From the NCBI RefSeq assembly GCF_003182275.1, contig NZ_QGTR01000006.1, positions 248,001 to 312,000 on the forward strand: a stretch of 64,000 nucleotides of DNA. Reading direction: 5' to 3'. A program made the translations under genes and the position numbers. This stretch comes from Hoeflea marina. Lineage in GTDB: Bacteria > Pseudomonadota > Alphaproteobacteria > Rhizobiales > Rhizobiaceae. The notes under the pieces were generated by a model, which was given only the letters and a program-made list of their open reading frames with translations, made no database searches and was not told where the DNA came from. This document shows, piece after piece, positions 43,262 through 51,878 of the stretch (positions are counted from its first letter, which is position 1; each line of letters opens with the position of its first letter).

Positions 43262-43759
43262 CTAGAAGTTCATCCAGCGCAGGAAGGAAGGGCCATTCGG
43301 CAGTGGCACGAGAAGATAGGTTCCGAAAATCAGCTGGATTGCGAATGTCGCCAGGATCGAAATCAGCACCGCAACCCGGATCCGGACGCCCAGCATGCAA
43401 AAAATCAGAAACAGGATCGGGCATATCGTCAGCGCGAAGCCGAGGATGGGCATGACGAACACGACGGCCAGGATCGCCGCGCAGATGGCCGCGCCCTGGA
43501 GCCAGTTCCGCGGCTCGCGCACGGCGGGCATGCTGGCGGCGCGACGGGCCCGAAGACCGCGAAAGACGAGCGACAGGCTGGCGGCCGCCGTCAGGGTGGA
43601 GATCAGCAGCGGGAAGACTTCCGGGCCGTAGTCGCCCGGCGCGCCTCCCGGCAGCGCCAGCGCCATGGCGGCGTAGCCGCCCGCAACAACAAGCAGAAGC
43701 ATTCCGAGAACGTCATCGGGCAGGCGCAAGGCACTCTCCTTCGCACGGCAATTGGCCAT
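43262..43759 (-). CDS. tctB: Tripartite tricarboxylate transporter small permease
   Basis: The product (about 165 residues from ATG 43759; ATG 43786 is an alternative start) has four hydrophobic helices, beginning LPDDVLGMLLLVVAGGYAAM, as in TctB/DUF1468 proteins. It is the small membrane subunit that pairs with TctA. The start lies just after the strong hairpin at 43771-43816 that separates it from tctC. Confidence 0.9.
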   Translation of the reverse strand: MANCRAKESALRLPDDVLGMLLLVVAGGYAAMALALPGGAPGDYGPEVFPLLISTLTAAASLSLVFRGLRARRAASMPAVREPRNWLQGAAICAAILAVVFVMPILGFALTICPILFLIFCMLGVRIRVAVLISILATFAIQLIFGTYLLVPLPNGPSFLRWMNF

Positions 43760-43770
43760 CAGTCTTCGAT

Positions 43771-43816
43771 GCGCGGGCAGGTGCATCGTCTTGCGACATG
43801 CTGCACCTGCCCGCGC
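43771..43816. promoter_or_regulatory. Perfect 15-bp stem-loop between tctC and tctB
   Basis: GCGCGGGCAGGTGCA (43771-43785) pairs perfectly with TGCACCTGCCCGCGC (43802-43816) around a 16-base loop. No T-run follows on the - strand, so it is probably an mRNA-stabilising structure or partial terminator that raises binding-protein (tctC) yield over the permeases. This arrangement is common in transporter operons. Confidence 0.85.
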
Positions 43817-43828
43817 GAAGCGAAGGCT

Positions 43829-44794
43829 CTACTTGGCCAGTCCGATTGCCTTGAGAACCGCGCCGAGCTCCTTGTCGCTCTCGGCAAGGTAGGTCGCGAA
43901 GCCGGGACCGTCCATCCAGCGAAGCCCGAAGCCGCGGCTGTTCATGAACTCGACATATTCCGGATCGTTGTAGACCTTCTCGAGCGCCGCCATCAGCGTC
44001 TGGCGGATCTCGGCGTCGACGCCTGCCGGCGTCACCATTCCGCGCCAGACACCCTGGTTCCAGGAGACCCCGATGGCTTCCTCGACGGTGGGCACGTCCG
44101 GGAAGTTCTTGGCGCGTTCGCCCGCCATGATGGCGAGTGTCTTGAGCTTTCCTGCCTCGACCAGCGAGGTGGCTTCGGGCAGGGACACGGGGGCGACATC
44201 GGCCCCGCCCGCGACAACGTCGAGGAGCCCGGTCGCCGCGCCCTTGCTCGGAATCCAGGGCATGGCGTCGGCCGAGATGTCGAGCTTGTTGAGAAGGCCT
44301 GCAAGCGCAAGATGCCAGCTGCCGCCGAGGCCTGTGCCCGTTCCCTTGAACTTGCCCGGATTGGCCCGAATGTCCTCGATCATGGACTTGAGATCGTTCC
44401 ACTCGGAATCGGCCTTGACATGGACGCCCGCAGGATCCTCGTTCATCATCGCCAGCGGCTCATAGGCCTCGTAGGTCAGGTCGGTGAGGCCCATCCAGTG
44501 CATCATGTTGATTTCGCTGGTGATGAGACCGAGCGTGTAGCCATCGGGGGCCGCGTTGGCGATCGCCGAATGTCCGACGACGCCGGAACCGCCGGTGCGG
44601 TTGATCACCTTCACCGGCTGGCCCAGATCGCGTTCGAGCAGGCTGCCGATCATGCGGGCGGCTGCGTCGGTTCCGCCGCCGGCGCTCCAGGGCACGATGA
44701 TGGTCAGCGGCTGTTCAGGATATTGCGCCCAGGCTGCCGGCGTCATTGCGGCGACGGCCACGACCGCCGCGCTCATCAGTTTTGCAATTCTCAT
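43829..44794 (-). CDS. tctC: Tripartite tricarboxylate transporter periplasmic binding protein (Bug family)
   Basis: The 321-residue product has a Sec signal (MRIAKLMSAAVVAVAAMTPA, cleavage after AWA) and the Bug fold motifs YPEQPLTIIVPWSAGGGTDA and GSGVVGHSAIANAAPDGYTL. The latter holds the carboxylate-binding loop. A GGAGG sequence is well placed before ATG 44794; a longer frame to 44971 is not supported. It is the first gene of the leftward six-gene operon and sets the uptake specificity, probably for an organic or sugar acid. Confidence 0.93.
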   Translation of the reverse strand: MRIAKLMSAAVVAVAAMTPAAWAQYPEQPLTIIVPWSAGGGTDAAARMIGSLLERDLGQPVKVINRTGGSGVVGHSAIANAAPDGYTLGLITSEINMMHWMGLTDLTYEAYEPLAMMNEDPAGVHVKADSEWNDLKSMIEDIRANPGKFKGTGTGLGGSWHLALAGLLNKLDISADAMPWIPSKGAATGLLDVVAGGADVAPVSLPEATSLVEAGKLKTLAIMAGERAKNFPDVPTVEEAIGVSWNQGVWRGMVTPAGVDAEIRQTLMAALEKVYNDPEYVEFMNSRGFGLRWMDGPGFATYLAESDKELGAVLKAIGLAK

Positions 44795-44858
44795 GTCTTC
44801 CTCCCGTACGGTTTGAATGAATGACGTCCGCCCCCTCCGGCGGACGTCGGCACACGTG

Positions 44859-45296
44859 TCAGCGAACCTGCAGGATGTTCGCCTGGATGACCGGATCGAT
44901 CTCCCTCTCGAGCCGCTTGTCATGTCGCAGAATGGTGATCTCCATGGACCCTGTGCCCACTTCGAGATCAAGGATGTGCCCGCCGGTGGCCAGGTAATCG
45001 GCGCCGGTGGTGGTGCCGTGGGCGTGGATCGACGGCTTGCCCTTCTGCCAGGCGATGCTGCCGGTCAGGTTGGCCAACTCCATGTTGTGGTAGGTCTTGG
45101 GGACAAAGACCTTGTCGTCGAAATCATAGAAGCCGAAGGTGGCGACACCGGCAAAGCCCAGACCGAAGAATGTCGCCGAGGGGATCTCCTCCCGTTCGGC
45201 CAAAGCGGAGAGCGCTTCGATCACATTGTCCTTGTGGATAAGCACCATCAGGTAGCCGGTCGGCGTCTTGACGTACTTGTTCTCGATATTCTTCAC
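44859..45296 (-). CDS. PPC (DUF296)-domain protein
   Basis: The 145-residue protein shows the PPC fold found alone in bacteria: NVIEALSALAEREEIPSATF, then FGLGFAGVATFGFYD, 'HAHGTTTGADYLATGGHILD' with the conserved metal or ligand histidines, and VGTGSMEITI. In plants the domain joins AT-hook DNA-binding proteins; bacterial single-domain forms have no settled role, though a hexaric or trimeric binding protein is known. The GTG start at 45296 has GGAG eight bases upstream. It lies upstream of tctC on the same strand (64 bp gap), so it may head the operon. Confidence 0.85.
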   Translation of the reverse strand: MKNIENKYVKTPTGYLMVLIHKDNVIEALSALAEREEIPSATFFGLGFAGVATFGFYDFDDKVFVPKTYHNMELANLTGSIAWQKGKPSIHAHGTTTGADYLATGGHILDLEVGTGSMEITILRHDKRLEREIDPVIQANILQVR

Positions 45297-45735
45297 AGAA
45301 AATGCTCCATTCTTTCAGTTCGGCACGACGGGGCATCCGGGCTGTCCGGCTGCCTTCCGATCCTGCATGGTTCCCCGGCCCGCAACCGCCACCCGATCCT
45401 GATCGGCTGTTCGGGGCGCTGTCGGCACGGTGGACTGCGGAAAACCTACGACAACGGGGGGCCGGCGGTTTGCGAAGATTTGGAAAAACGGTTTTGCCGT
45501 TATTTCGATCCAGGGCGCGGCGGGCTTCGATGCATACTCGGCCGTGCCGGACTGGACGGATGGCAAAGGTCCGGTCTCGGCAAGTCTCGGGCCGGCTGCG
45601 GGCCGGGCGGGACGGGCAGACCGGACACCATGAATGCGGCCATCGCGCGCGCGGTGAGGCAAGGCGCCCCACGGGCATGGCGGCGGGACAAATCAGGCGG
45701 CCAGCAGGGCCGCCCTAGCAAGGGAGCGAGACGTG
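45297..45735. other. 439-bp divergent promoter region
   Basis: This gap separates the leftward PPC-tct genes from the rightward Fe-dependent alcohol dehydrogenase. It has no supported gene. A small inverted repeat AACGG-TTTTG-CCGTT lies near 45485-45505, in a less GC-rich patch (GGAAAACCTACGACAA to TTATTTCGATCC). Promoters for both directions are expected here. Confidence 0.5.
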
Positions 45736-46878
45736 ATGTCCGACATCATCAATTATCTGACGACGATCCGGTTCGGATACGGTGCGATCGACGAACTGGC
45801 CGAGGGCCTGGCGGGGCTGGGGGCCAGGCGTCCGCTCTTCGTCACCGATGCCGGGATTGTCTCGGCCGGCCTGCTGGAGCAGGCCCTGGGGGCGGCCGGA
45901 ATGCAGGGCGCGCCCGTCTACGACCGGACGCCGCCCAATCCCACCGCGGACGCGGTCTATGCCGCTCTGGACGTCTACCGGAGCGAGGGGTGCGACAGCG
46001 TGGTCGCGGTCGGCGGCGGTTCGCCCATCGACCTGGGCAAGGCCGTGGCGCTGCTCGTCAATCACACCGAGCCGCTGCACCGCTACGCAGTGATCGAGGG
46101 CGGCCTCGGCAGGATCACCAATGCGGTGCCGCCGCTGGTCGCGATTCCGACCACCTCCGGCACCGGCAGCGAAGTCGGGCGCGGCGCCATCATCTCCTTT
46201 GCCGACGGCCGCAAGCTGGGGCTGATATCGCCCAAGCTGATTCCGGCGCTGGCGATCTGCGATCCGGGACTGACGCTCGGCCTGCCGCCCGTGCAGACGG
46301 CCGCCACCGGCATGGATGCGCTCACCCATTGCATCGAGACCTATCTCAGTCCGAAGTTCAATCCGCCCGCCGACGCGATCGCACTCGACGGCCTCGGGCG
46401 GGCGGCCCGCCACATCCGCCGCGCGTATCGGGACGGATCGGACCGGGAGGCGCGGCAGGAGATGATGATTGCCGCGCTCGAGGGCGGCATGACCTTCCAG
46501 AAGGGACTCGGCGCGGTCCATGCGCTGTCGCATCCGCTGGGCGGGCTGCGCAATGTCAGCCTGCACCACGGCACGCTCAACGCGGCGATCCTGCCCATCG
46601 TGCTGCGCTATTGCAAGGATGCGGCGCCGGCGAAATTCGCGGTGCTGCGACAGACGATCGGGCTCGAGGCCGACGCAGATCTCGCCGCCTGGGTCACCGG
46701 CCTCAACACCGACCTCGGACTGCCGCACAGCATCGGAGAGATGGGCGTGGGGCTGGATGTCGTTGCCGACATCGCGCAGGCGGCGATGCGGGATCATTCC
46801 CATGCCAGCAATGTGCGTCCGATGACGCTCGAGGAGTATGAGAGCATCCTCGCAGAGGTGATCTCCGGCCGGGCGTGA
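45736..46878 (+). CDS. Iron-containing (type III) alcohol dehydrogenase
   Basis: The 380-residue protein has the NAD-binding GGGSPIDLGKAVA (about residues 95-107), TTSGTGSEVGRGAI (about 138-151) and the metal-site histidines in GMDALTHCIETYLS, GAVHALSHPLGG and HHGTLNA. Family members oxidise alcohols or reduce aldehydes and maleylacetate. GGGAGCGAG precedes ATG 45736. It is divergent from the PPC-tct operon and convergent with a LysR gene. The substrate is not evident; it may process an alcohol or aldehyde linked to the acid-sugar pathway. Confidence 0.92.
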   Translation: MSDIINYLTTIRFGYGAIDELAEGLAGLGARRPLFVTDAGIVSAGLLEQALGAAGMQGAPVYDRTPPNPTADAVYAALDVYRSEGCDSVVAVGGGSPIDLGKAVALLVNHTEPLHRYAVIEGGLGRITNAVPPLVAIPTTSGTGSEVGRGAIISFADGRKLGLISPKLIPALAICDPGLTLGLPPVQTAATGMDALTHCIETYLSPKFNPPADAIALDGLGRAARHIRRAYRDGSDREARQEMMIAALEGGMTFQKGLGAVHALSHPLGGLRNVSLHHGTLNAAILPIVLRYCKDAAPAKFAVLRQTIGLEADADLAAWVTGLNTDLGLPHSIGEMGVGLDVVADIAQAAMRDHSHASNVRPMTLEEYESILAEVISGRA

Positions 46879-46913
46879 TGCGGCCCGGCGCGCCGCCGCA
46901 GGGCGGCGCGGTT

Positions 46914-47858
46914 TCAGGCTGGCGCGCCCGAAAGGGCCTGGCGCTGGTACTTCGCGCCGAGAAATGGACGTTCGTCGCCCAGGTTCTCGATCAGGAAATC
47001 CACGTAGGACCTCACCCGGGAGGAGACGAAGCGATGGCTGAAGAAGATCGCGTAGATTCCCTGGATGTCATTGGGATGGAACTCCTCGAGAAGGGCCACG
47101 AGCCGGCCCTCGACGATGTCGTTTCCAACCTGGAACCAGGCGAGGCGGGCGATGCCCACTGCCGACAGCGCCAGATGCCGGATGGTCTCGCCGTTGTTGG
47201 CGGAGTATTTGCCGCCCGAGGCGATCGATTGCACGGCGCCGTTGATCAGGAAGGGCCACTCGTTGAGGGCGCCGTTCATGTTGAACTGCAGGCAGTCGTG
47301 GCTGACGAGATCGTGCGGTGTCCGGGGCATGCCCTTGCGGGCGATGTAGTCGGGACTGGCGACCAGGACACGTCGGCTGTTGCACAGCTTGCGCGCAATC
47401 AGCGAGGAATCCTGCAGCTTTCCGACTCGGATGGCGATGTCGATGCGCTGGTCGACCATGTCGACGACATCGTCGGCGAGGCTGAGATCGATGTCGACGT
47501 CCGGAAAGCAGCTGTTGAACTTCGGGACCAGCGGCTGGATGTGGCGGACGCCGATGGGAACCGAGCTGGTGATCCTCAACCGCCCGCTCGGAACCGACTT
47601 CAGGTCCTTGATCTGTCGTTCGGTCTCCTCCAGGTCAGACAGGATCCGCACGCAGCAGTCGAGATAGGTCTCGCCTTCAAAGGTCAGCGTCAGCGTCTTG
47701 GTGGAGCGGTCGAACAGGGCAATGCCGAGAGTCTCCTCCAGGCGGTTGATCATCTTGCTGACCGCCGAGGGCGTCAGGTTGATCTGCCTGGCGGCGGCCG
47801 AAAACGAGCGCGTGCGCGCGACGATGACGAAAACTTCCAGTTTGTCGGTCTTGTCCAT
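46914..47858 (-). CDS. LysR-family transcription regulator
   Basis: The 314-residue product has the N-terminal HTH (FVIVARTRSFSAAARQINLT, PSAVSKMINRLEETLGIALF, residues about 9-57) and a LysR effector domain of the CrgA/Dsd type (DIDLSLADDVVDMVDQRIDI). It is divergent from the cyclase-family gene (start 47945) with an 86-bp gap, its most likely target. It may also act on the iron alcohol dehydrogenase ending at 46878. Confidence 0.92.
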   Translation of the reverse strand: MDKTDKLEVFVIVARTRSFSAAARQINLTPSAVSKMINRLEETLGIALFDRSTKTLTLTFEGETYLDCCVRILSDLEETERQIKDLKSVPSGRLRITSSVPIGVRHIQPLVPKFNSCFPDVDIDLSLADDVVDMVDQRIDIAIRVGKLQDSSLIARKLCNSRRVLVASPDYIARKGMPRTPHDLVSHDCLQFNMNGALNEWPFLINGAVQSIASGGKYSANNGETIRHLALSAVGIARLAWFQVGNDIVEGRLVALLEEFHPNDIQGIYAIFFSHRFVSSRVRSYVDFLIENLGDERPFLGAKYQRQALSGAPA

Positions 47859-47944
47859 TCAGGCTCCGGCCTCCGTCCTTCCCGGAACACTAGGCCCGGC
47901 AATATTCCGATGCAACTCAAGAAACCCAAGGATAATCAAGCGCC

Positions 47945-48616
47945 ATGACCCAGTACATCGATCTCTCCGTGGCCATCCGCCCGCATTTCCGCTGGGGCAT
48001 GGAACGCGGCCTGGCCAAGGACTACGAAAAGGGCGACGCCTTCCAGACGACCTGGATCAAGCTCATCGTCCATGGCTACACCCATATCGATTCCCCGCGC
48101 CACATGGTCCGCGACGGCCTGACGTCGAGCGACGTGCCGCTTTCGACAACCATCGGCGAGGCGTCGGTGATCGACCTGTCCGACATCGCGCCGAACGAGG
48201 AAATCACCGCCGCGCGGCTGGCCGCGCGCGGCGGCCATGTGCGCCCCGGCGACATCGTGCTGATCAAGACCTGCTGGGACCTCAAGCGCGATCTCGACAC
48301 CGCCGAATTCTGGACCGACGCGCCCTATCTGTCGCGGGACGCCTGCGAATGGCTGCTGTCGACCGGACTGAAGGCGCTGGCGCCGGATTTTCCGCAGGAC
48401 TACCCCATCCGGCAGCTGCTGACCGGCGAGGTGGCGCCCATGGAGGAGTTTGTCTCCCATGACGTGCTGCTCCGCAACGGCGTGATCCTGATCGAATATG
48501 TCGGGAATTTCGCAGCCCTGAAAAATCCCAGGACCTTCATCTACGCGCTGCCGCTCAGGCTGCCCGACTCCGACGGATCCCCGGCGCGCGTCATCGCCGT
48601 GGAAGAGGACGGCTGA
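47945..48616 (+). CDS. Cyclase-family (kynurenine-formamidase-like) hydrolase
   Basis: This 223-residue protein belongs to the PF04199 cyclase family, with the metal motif written here as HGYTHIDSPRH (residues about 42-52), close to the canonical HxGTHxDxPxH, and a further HD in SHDVLLRN. Family members hydrolyse formylkynurenine, isatin or cyclic amides. The canonical Gly before Thr-His is replaced by Tyr. It is controlled probably by the divergent LysR protein and ends 30 bp from the convergent XRE-cupin gene. Confidence 0.88.
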   Translation: MTQYIDLSVAIRPHFRWGMERGLAKDYEKGDAFQTTWIKLIVHGYTHIDSPRHMVRDGLTSSDVPLSTTIGEASVIDLSDIAPNEEITAARLAARGGHVRPGDIVLIKTCWDLKRDLDTAEFWTDAPYLSRDACEWLLSTGLKALAPDFPQDYPIRQLLTGEVAPMEEFVSHDVLLRNGVILIEYVGNFAALKNPRTFIYALPLRLPDSDGSPARVIAVEEDG

Positions 48617-48645
48617 CGCGCGGCCGCACCGACGCGCTCCGCCGC

Positions 48646-49242
48646 TCAGCGGCCTTGCGGCAGTTCGGCCTCCGTGCAGATGCACAGGATCTCCGCGTCG
48701 GTGTCACTGGTGCTGAGATAGGCATGGCCCATGGTGCTGTCGAGATAGACGCCTTCGCCGCGGGCAAGCGCGATGGGAGCGTAGAACTCGCTGTGCACCT
48801 CCACCGCGCCCTCGAGCACATAGAGGAACTCCTCGCCGCCGTGGCGGAAGAGCGGGCCGAACTGCTGCATCGAGCGGGCCTTCAGCCGCGCCCGGATCGG
48901 CACCATTCGCTTGTTCTTGAGCTCCGAGCACAGATACAGATAGTCGTAGTTCGCGGTGTCGATGAGCACGCCTTCATCGCGGCGTGCCGGGGAGAAGCGG
49001 CCGTTGGGCGCGGTCGAGCCGCCCGCCGTCTCGTCGCTCTCGGACACGAGCTGGCTGATGGAGACATTGAGCCCCTCGCAGAGCTTGAGAATCAGGTCCA
49101 GCGTCGGCGACAGGGCCCCGTTCTCGATCTTGGATATGGTCGAGGCGGACACGTGCGACAGCGCGGCAAGTTCCATCAGCGTGAGCGTGCGCGCCTTCCT
49201 GAGGGTCTTCAGCCGTATTCCGAGTTGGCTCTTGATCGACAT
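48646..49242 (-). CDS. XRE-cupin (HTH plus cupin_2) transcription regulator
   Basis: The 198-residue protein has an N-terminal XRE HTH (LMELAALSHVSASTISKIEN, about residues 22-41) and a C-terminal cupin (FRHGGEEFLYVLEGAVEVHS, about 128-147). This architecture (PuuR/DdlR-like) commonly senses an amino-acid- or amine-derived ligand and controls the neighbouring catabolic operon. It is divergent from the FAD oxidase-TRAP operon, and the palindromic TTTTCC...GGAAAA sites in the shared promoter region are probable operators. Confidence 0.9.
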   Translation of the reverse strand: MSIKSQLGIRLKTLRKARTLTLMELAALSHVSASTISKIENGALSPTLDLILKLCEGLNVSISQLVSESDETAGGSTAPNGRFSPARRDEGVLIDTANYDYLYLCSELKNKRMVPIRARLKARSMQQFGPLFRHGGEEFLYVLEGAVEVHSEFYAPIALARGEGVYLDSTMGHAYLSTSDTDAEILCICTEAELPQGR

Positions 49243-49318
49243 GGTTGCGGCGCTCCGGACATGATCTGCACAGGATGAATTACACGATAAAGCTCCCCCA
49301 GATACAGATGAAAAGAAA

Positions 49319-49364
49319 AATTTTCCGATAGGAAAATTATATGTTGATATTGGAAATATTTTCC
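49319..49364. promoter_or_regulatory. Two TTTTCC/GGAAAA palindromic operators
   Basis: The perfect palindrome AATTTTCC-GATA-GGAAAATT occupies 49319-49338, and the related GGAAA-TAT-TTTCC lies at 49352-49364. The spacing between centres is about 30 bp. Both sit between the divergent XRE-cupin gene and the FAD oxidase-TRAP operon, in an AT-rich stretch suited to promoters. Confidence 0.78.
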
Positions 49365-49421
49365 CTACGATCTGGAGGCGCTGAAGTCAAAGGCCGGCGC
49401 GAAATCGGAGAGGAACCCTGC

Positions 49422-50570
49422 ATGCCCAATCCCGCTCACGGCCAGAGCTTCGACATCGTCGTCATCGGCGCAGGCATCGCCGGCGCCTCGGCGGCGGCCG
49501 AACTGGCCTCGGGCGCCCGGGTGGCGCTGATCGAGATGGAACAGCAGCCGGGCTACCACACCACCGGCCGGTCCGCCGCCGTCTTCGCCCCCAGCTACGG
49601 CCCGCCGGCGATCCGCGCGCTCACCCGCGCCTCGCGCGCCTTCTTCGAGAATCCGCCAGCCGGCTTTGCCGGCGCGCCGCTGTTCTCGCCGCGCGGCATC
49701 CTGATGATCGCGCGCCGCGACCAGCTTGGCGCGCTGGACGCGCTGATCGAGGCCGTCTCCGCCGATTCCGGCACCCGGCGCGTCGAGGGCGATGTGCTCG
49801 ACAGCATCCAGCCGCTGCTGCGCCCGGGCTACGCCGCCGCCGGAATGCACGATGCCGGCGGCCAGGACATCGACGTCAACGCCCTGCACCAGGGCTATCT
49901 CCGCAGCTTCCGGGCGGCCGGCGGCACGGTCATCACCAGCGCCGCGGTCACGGGCCTCGGCCGCACCGGCGAGGGCTGGGAGATCGAGACCAGGCAGGGA
50001 GCGCTGAACGCGGCCGTGATCATCAATGCCGCCGGGGCCTGGGCGGACGAAATCGGCACTCTTGCCGGCGCCGGACGGATCGGACTGACGCCAAAGCGGC
50101 GCACCGCCATGGTGGTGGCCGAACCCGCCGGCACCGACTGCGCGCATCTGCCGATCACCATCGACGTCGAGGAGGAATTCTACCTCAAGCCGGACGCCGG
50201 GCGGCTCCTGATTTCGCCGGCCGACGAGACGCCCTCCGAGCCCTGCGACGCCCAGCCGGAGGAGCTCGATGTCGCCATCGGCGTTGACCGGATCATCACT
50301 GCCTTCGCGCTCGACATCCGCCGCATCGACAACAAATGGGCGGGACTGCGCAGCTTCGTGGCCGACGGCTCGCCGGTGATCGGCTATTCCGGCTTGGTGC
50401 CGGGCTTCTACTGGCTGGCGGGGCAGGGCGGCTACGGCATCCAGAGCGCGCCGGCCATTTCGCAGTTCGTCGCCGCCCAGGTGCTCGGCCGCGCCCTGCC
50501 GGATTTCCTCCACGACCATGGATTCGATCCGGCCAGCACCGCGCCGGTCCGGCCGGGAGTGGCTGCATGA
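49422..50570 (+). CDS. FAD-dependent D-amino-acid/amine oxidase-type protein (DAO fold)
   Basis: The 382-residue protein starts with a Rossmann FAD motif (DIVVIGAGIAGASAAAELA, residues about 11-29) and ends with the DAO-family GLRSFVADGSPVIGYSGLVP and FYWLAGQGGYGIQSAPAISQ. It is like DadA, glycine oxidase and related proteins that oxidise amino acids or N-methyl amines to 2-oxo acids. It is the first gene of the operon, and its stop overlaps the start of dctM (ATGA). The D-amino-acid specificity proposed here is inferred from the D-aminoacylase-like gene five positions downstream. ATG 49422 has GGAGAGG upstream. Confidence 0.88.
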   Translation: MPNPAHGQSFDIVVIGAGIAGASAAAELASGARVALIEMEQQPGYHTTGRSAAVFAPSYGPPAIRALTRASRAFFENPPAGFAGAPLFSPRGILMIARRDQLGALDALIEAVSADSGTRRVEGDVLDSIQPLLRPGYAAAGMHDAGGQDIDVNALHQGYLRSFRAAGGTVITSAAVTGLGRTGEGWEIETRQGALNAAVIINAAGAWADEIGTLAGAGRIGLTPKRRTAMVVAEPAGTDCAHLPITIDVEEEFYLKPDAGRLLISPADETPSEPCDAQPEELDVAIGVDRIITAFALDIRRIDNKWAGLRSFVADGSPVIGYSGLVPGFYWLAGQGGYGIQSAPAISQFVAAQVLGRALPDFLHDHGFDPASTAPVRPGVAA

Positions 50571-51850
50571 TCTGGCTCGTCCCCCTTGCTGCCGCCGCCT
50601 TCCTCGGCTCCGGCCTGGCGCTCGCCTATGTCATCGGCGGCGCGGCGGTGCTGACGTTCGTGGCCAGCGACAACACCCGCTACCTTGCCGTGCTGCCGCA
50701 GAAGGTGTTCTCGCAGATCAGCGTCTTTTCGCTGCTGGCCATGCCGCTGTTCATCCTGGCGGGAGAGCTGATGAACCGCGGCGGCGTGACCAAATCGCTC
50801 ATCGACCTGTCGATGTCGCTCGTCGGCCGGCTGCGCGGCGGCCTGGGCCACGTCAACATCATGACCAGCGTCTTCTTCGCCGGCATCTCCGGCTCGGCCA
50901 TCGCCGATGCGGCCGCCCTCTCCAACACGCTGGTGCCGGCGATGAAGGAACGCGGCTACACCGACGCCTATGCCGGGGCCATTACCGCCGCCTCGTCGAT
51001 CATCGGACCGATCGTGCCGCCGTCCATCATCCTCATCTTCTACGGTTCGCTGATGCAGACCTCGGTGGCGGCGCTGTTCGTGGCCGGCATCCTGCCCGGT
51101 CTGCTGCTGGCCCTCGCGCTGTTCGGCATGAATGCGTGGTATGCCTGGAAGGAAGACCATCCGCGGGTCGAGAAGGCTGACGCGCCCCGGATCCTGCCGT
51201 CCATCGGCGCGGCACTGCCGGCGCTGTCGCTGCCGCTGATCATCGTCGGCGGAATCATCTTCGGCTGGATGACGCCCACCGAGGCCGCCGCCGTCGCCGT
51301 CTTCGCCGCCTGCCTCGCCGCCTTCTTCTACACCGGGCTCAGCTGGTCGGACATCTCCGAGAGCCTGAGCCGGACCGCGGTGCTGACCGGTTCGATCTTC
51401 ATGATCCTGTGCGCGGTCGCGGCCTTCGGCCATCTTGCAGCGCTGGAGCGGATCCCGCAGGCGGTGGCCGCCATCGTCGAGCGCATGGGGCTTGGTCCGA
51501 TCGGCTTCATGGTGGCCATGAACGTGATCTTCATCCTGGCCGGCATGGTGCTCGACATCACCGTCGCGCTGGCGCTGCTGGTGCCGCTGCTGGCGCCGGT
51601 GGCGCTCGCCAACGGCGCCGACCCCGTGCATCTCGGCATCGTCATCTGTTTCAACCTGTCCATCGGGCTGGTCTCGCCGCCGCTCGGGGGCTGCCTGCTG
51701 ATCGTCTCGTCGGTCACCGGCGTGCGCTACTGGGATCTGGCGCGGAAGGTCATTCCCTTCGTCATCGCCGAGATCGCGGTGCTGGCCGTTCTCGTGGCAT
51801 TCCCCGAGATCAGCATCTGGTTACCCCGTGCCATGGGTCTATGGCACTAG
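50567..51850 (+). CDS. dctM: TRAP transporter large permease
   Basis: The 427-residue integral membrane protein, beginning MIWLVPLAAAAFLGSGLALA, has about 12 hydrophobic helices and DctM signatures such as FFAGISGSAIADAAALSN and SSIIGPIVPPSIILIFYGSL. It is the ion-coupled channel for the solute captured by the DctP protein encoded next. The start overlaps the oxidase stop. Gene order M-P-Q is unusual: most TRAP operons run P-Q-M. Confidence 0.93.
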   Translation: MIWLVPLAAAAFLGSGLALAYVIGGAAVLTFVASDNTRYLAVLPQKVFSQISVFSLLAMPLFILAGELMNRGGVTKSLIDLSMSLVGRLRGGLGHVNIMTSVFFAGISGSAIADAAALSNTLVPAMKERGYTDAYAGAITAASSIIGPIVPPSIILIFYGSLMQTSVAALFVAGILPGLLLALALFGMNAWYAWKEDHPRVEKADAPRILPSIGAALPALSLPLIIVGGIIFGWMTPTEAAAVAVFAACLAAFFYTGLSWSDISESLSRTAVLTGSIFMILCAVAAFGHLAALERIPQAVAAIVERMGLGPIGFMVAMNVIFILAGMVLDITVALALLVPLLAPVALANGADPVHLGIVICFNLSIGLVSPPLGGCLLIVSSVTGVRYWDLARKVIPFVIAEIAVLAVLVAFPEISIWLPRAMGLWH

Positions 51851-51878
51851 ACGTCACAACAAGAGAAGAGGGAAGAAC

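Noticed and set aside
42365-44824. 819-codon + strand frame across tctA, tctB and tctC
   Set aside because: Runs antisense through three genes with firm family motifs and would ignore their operon structure.
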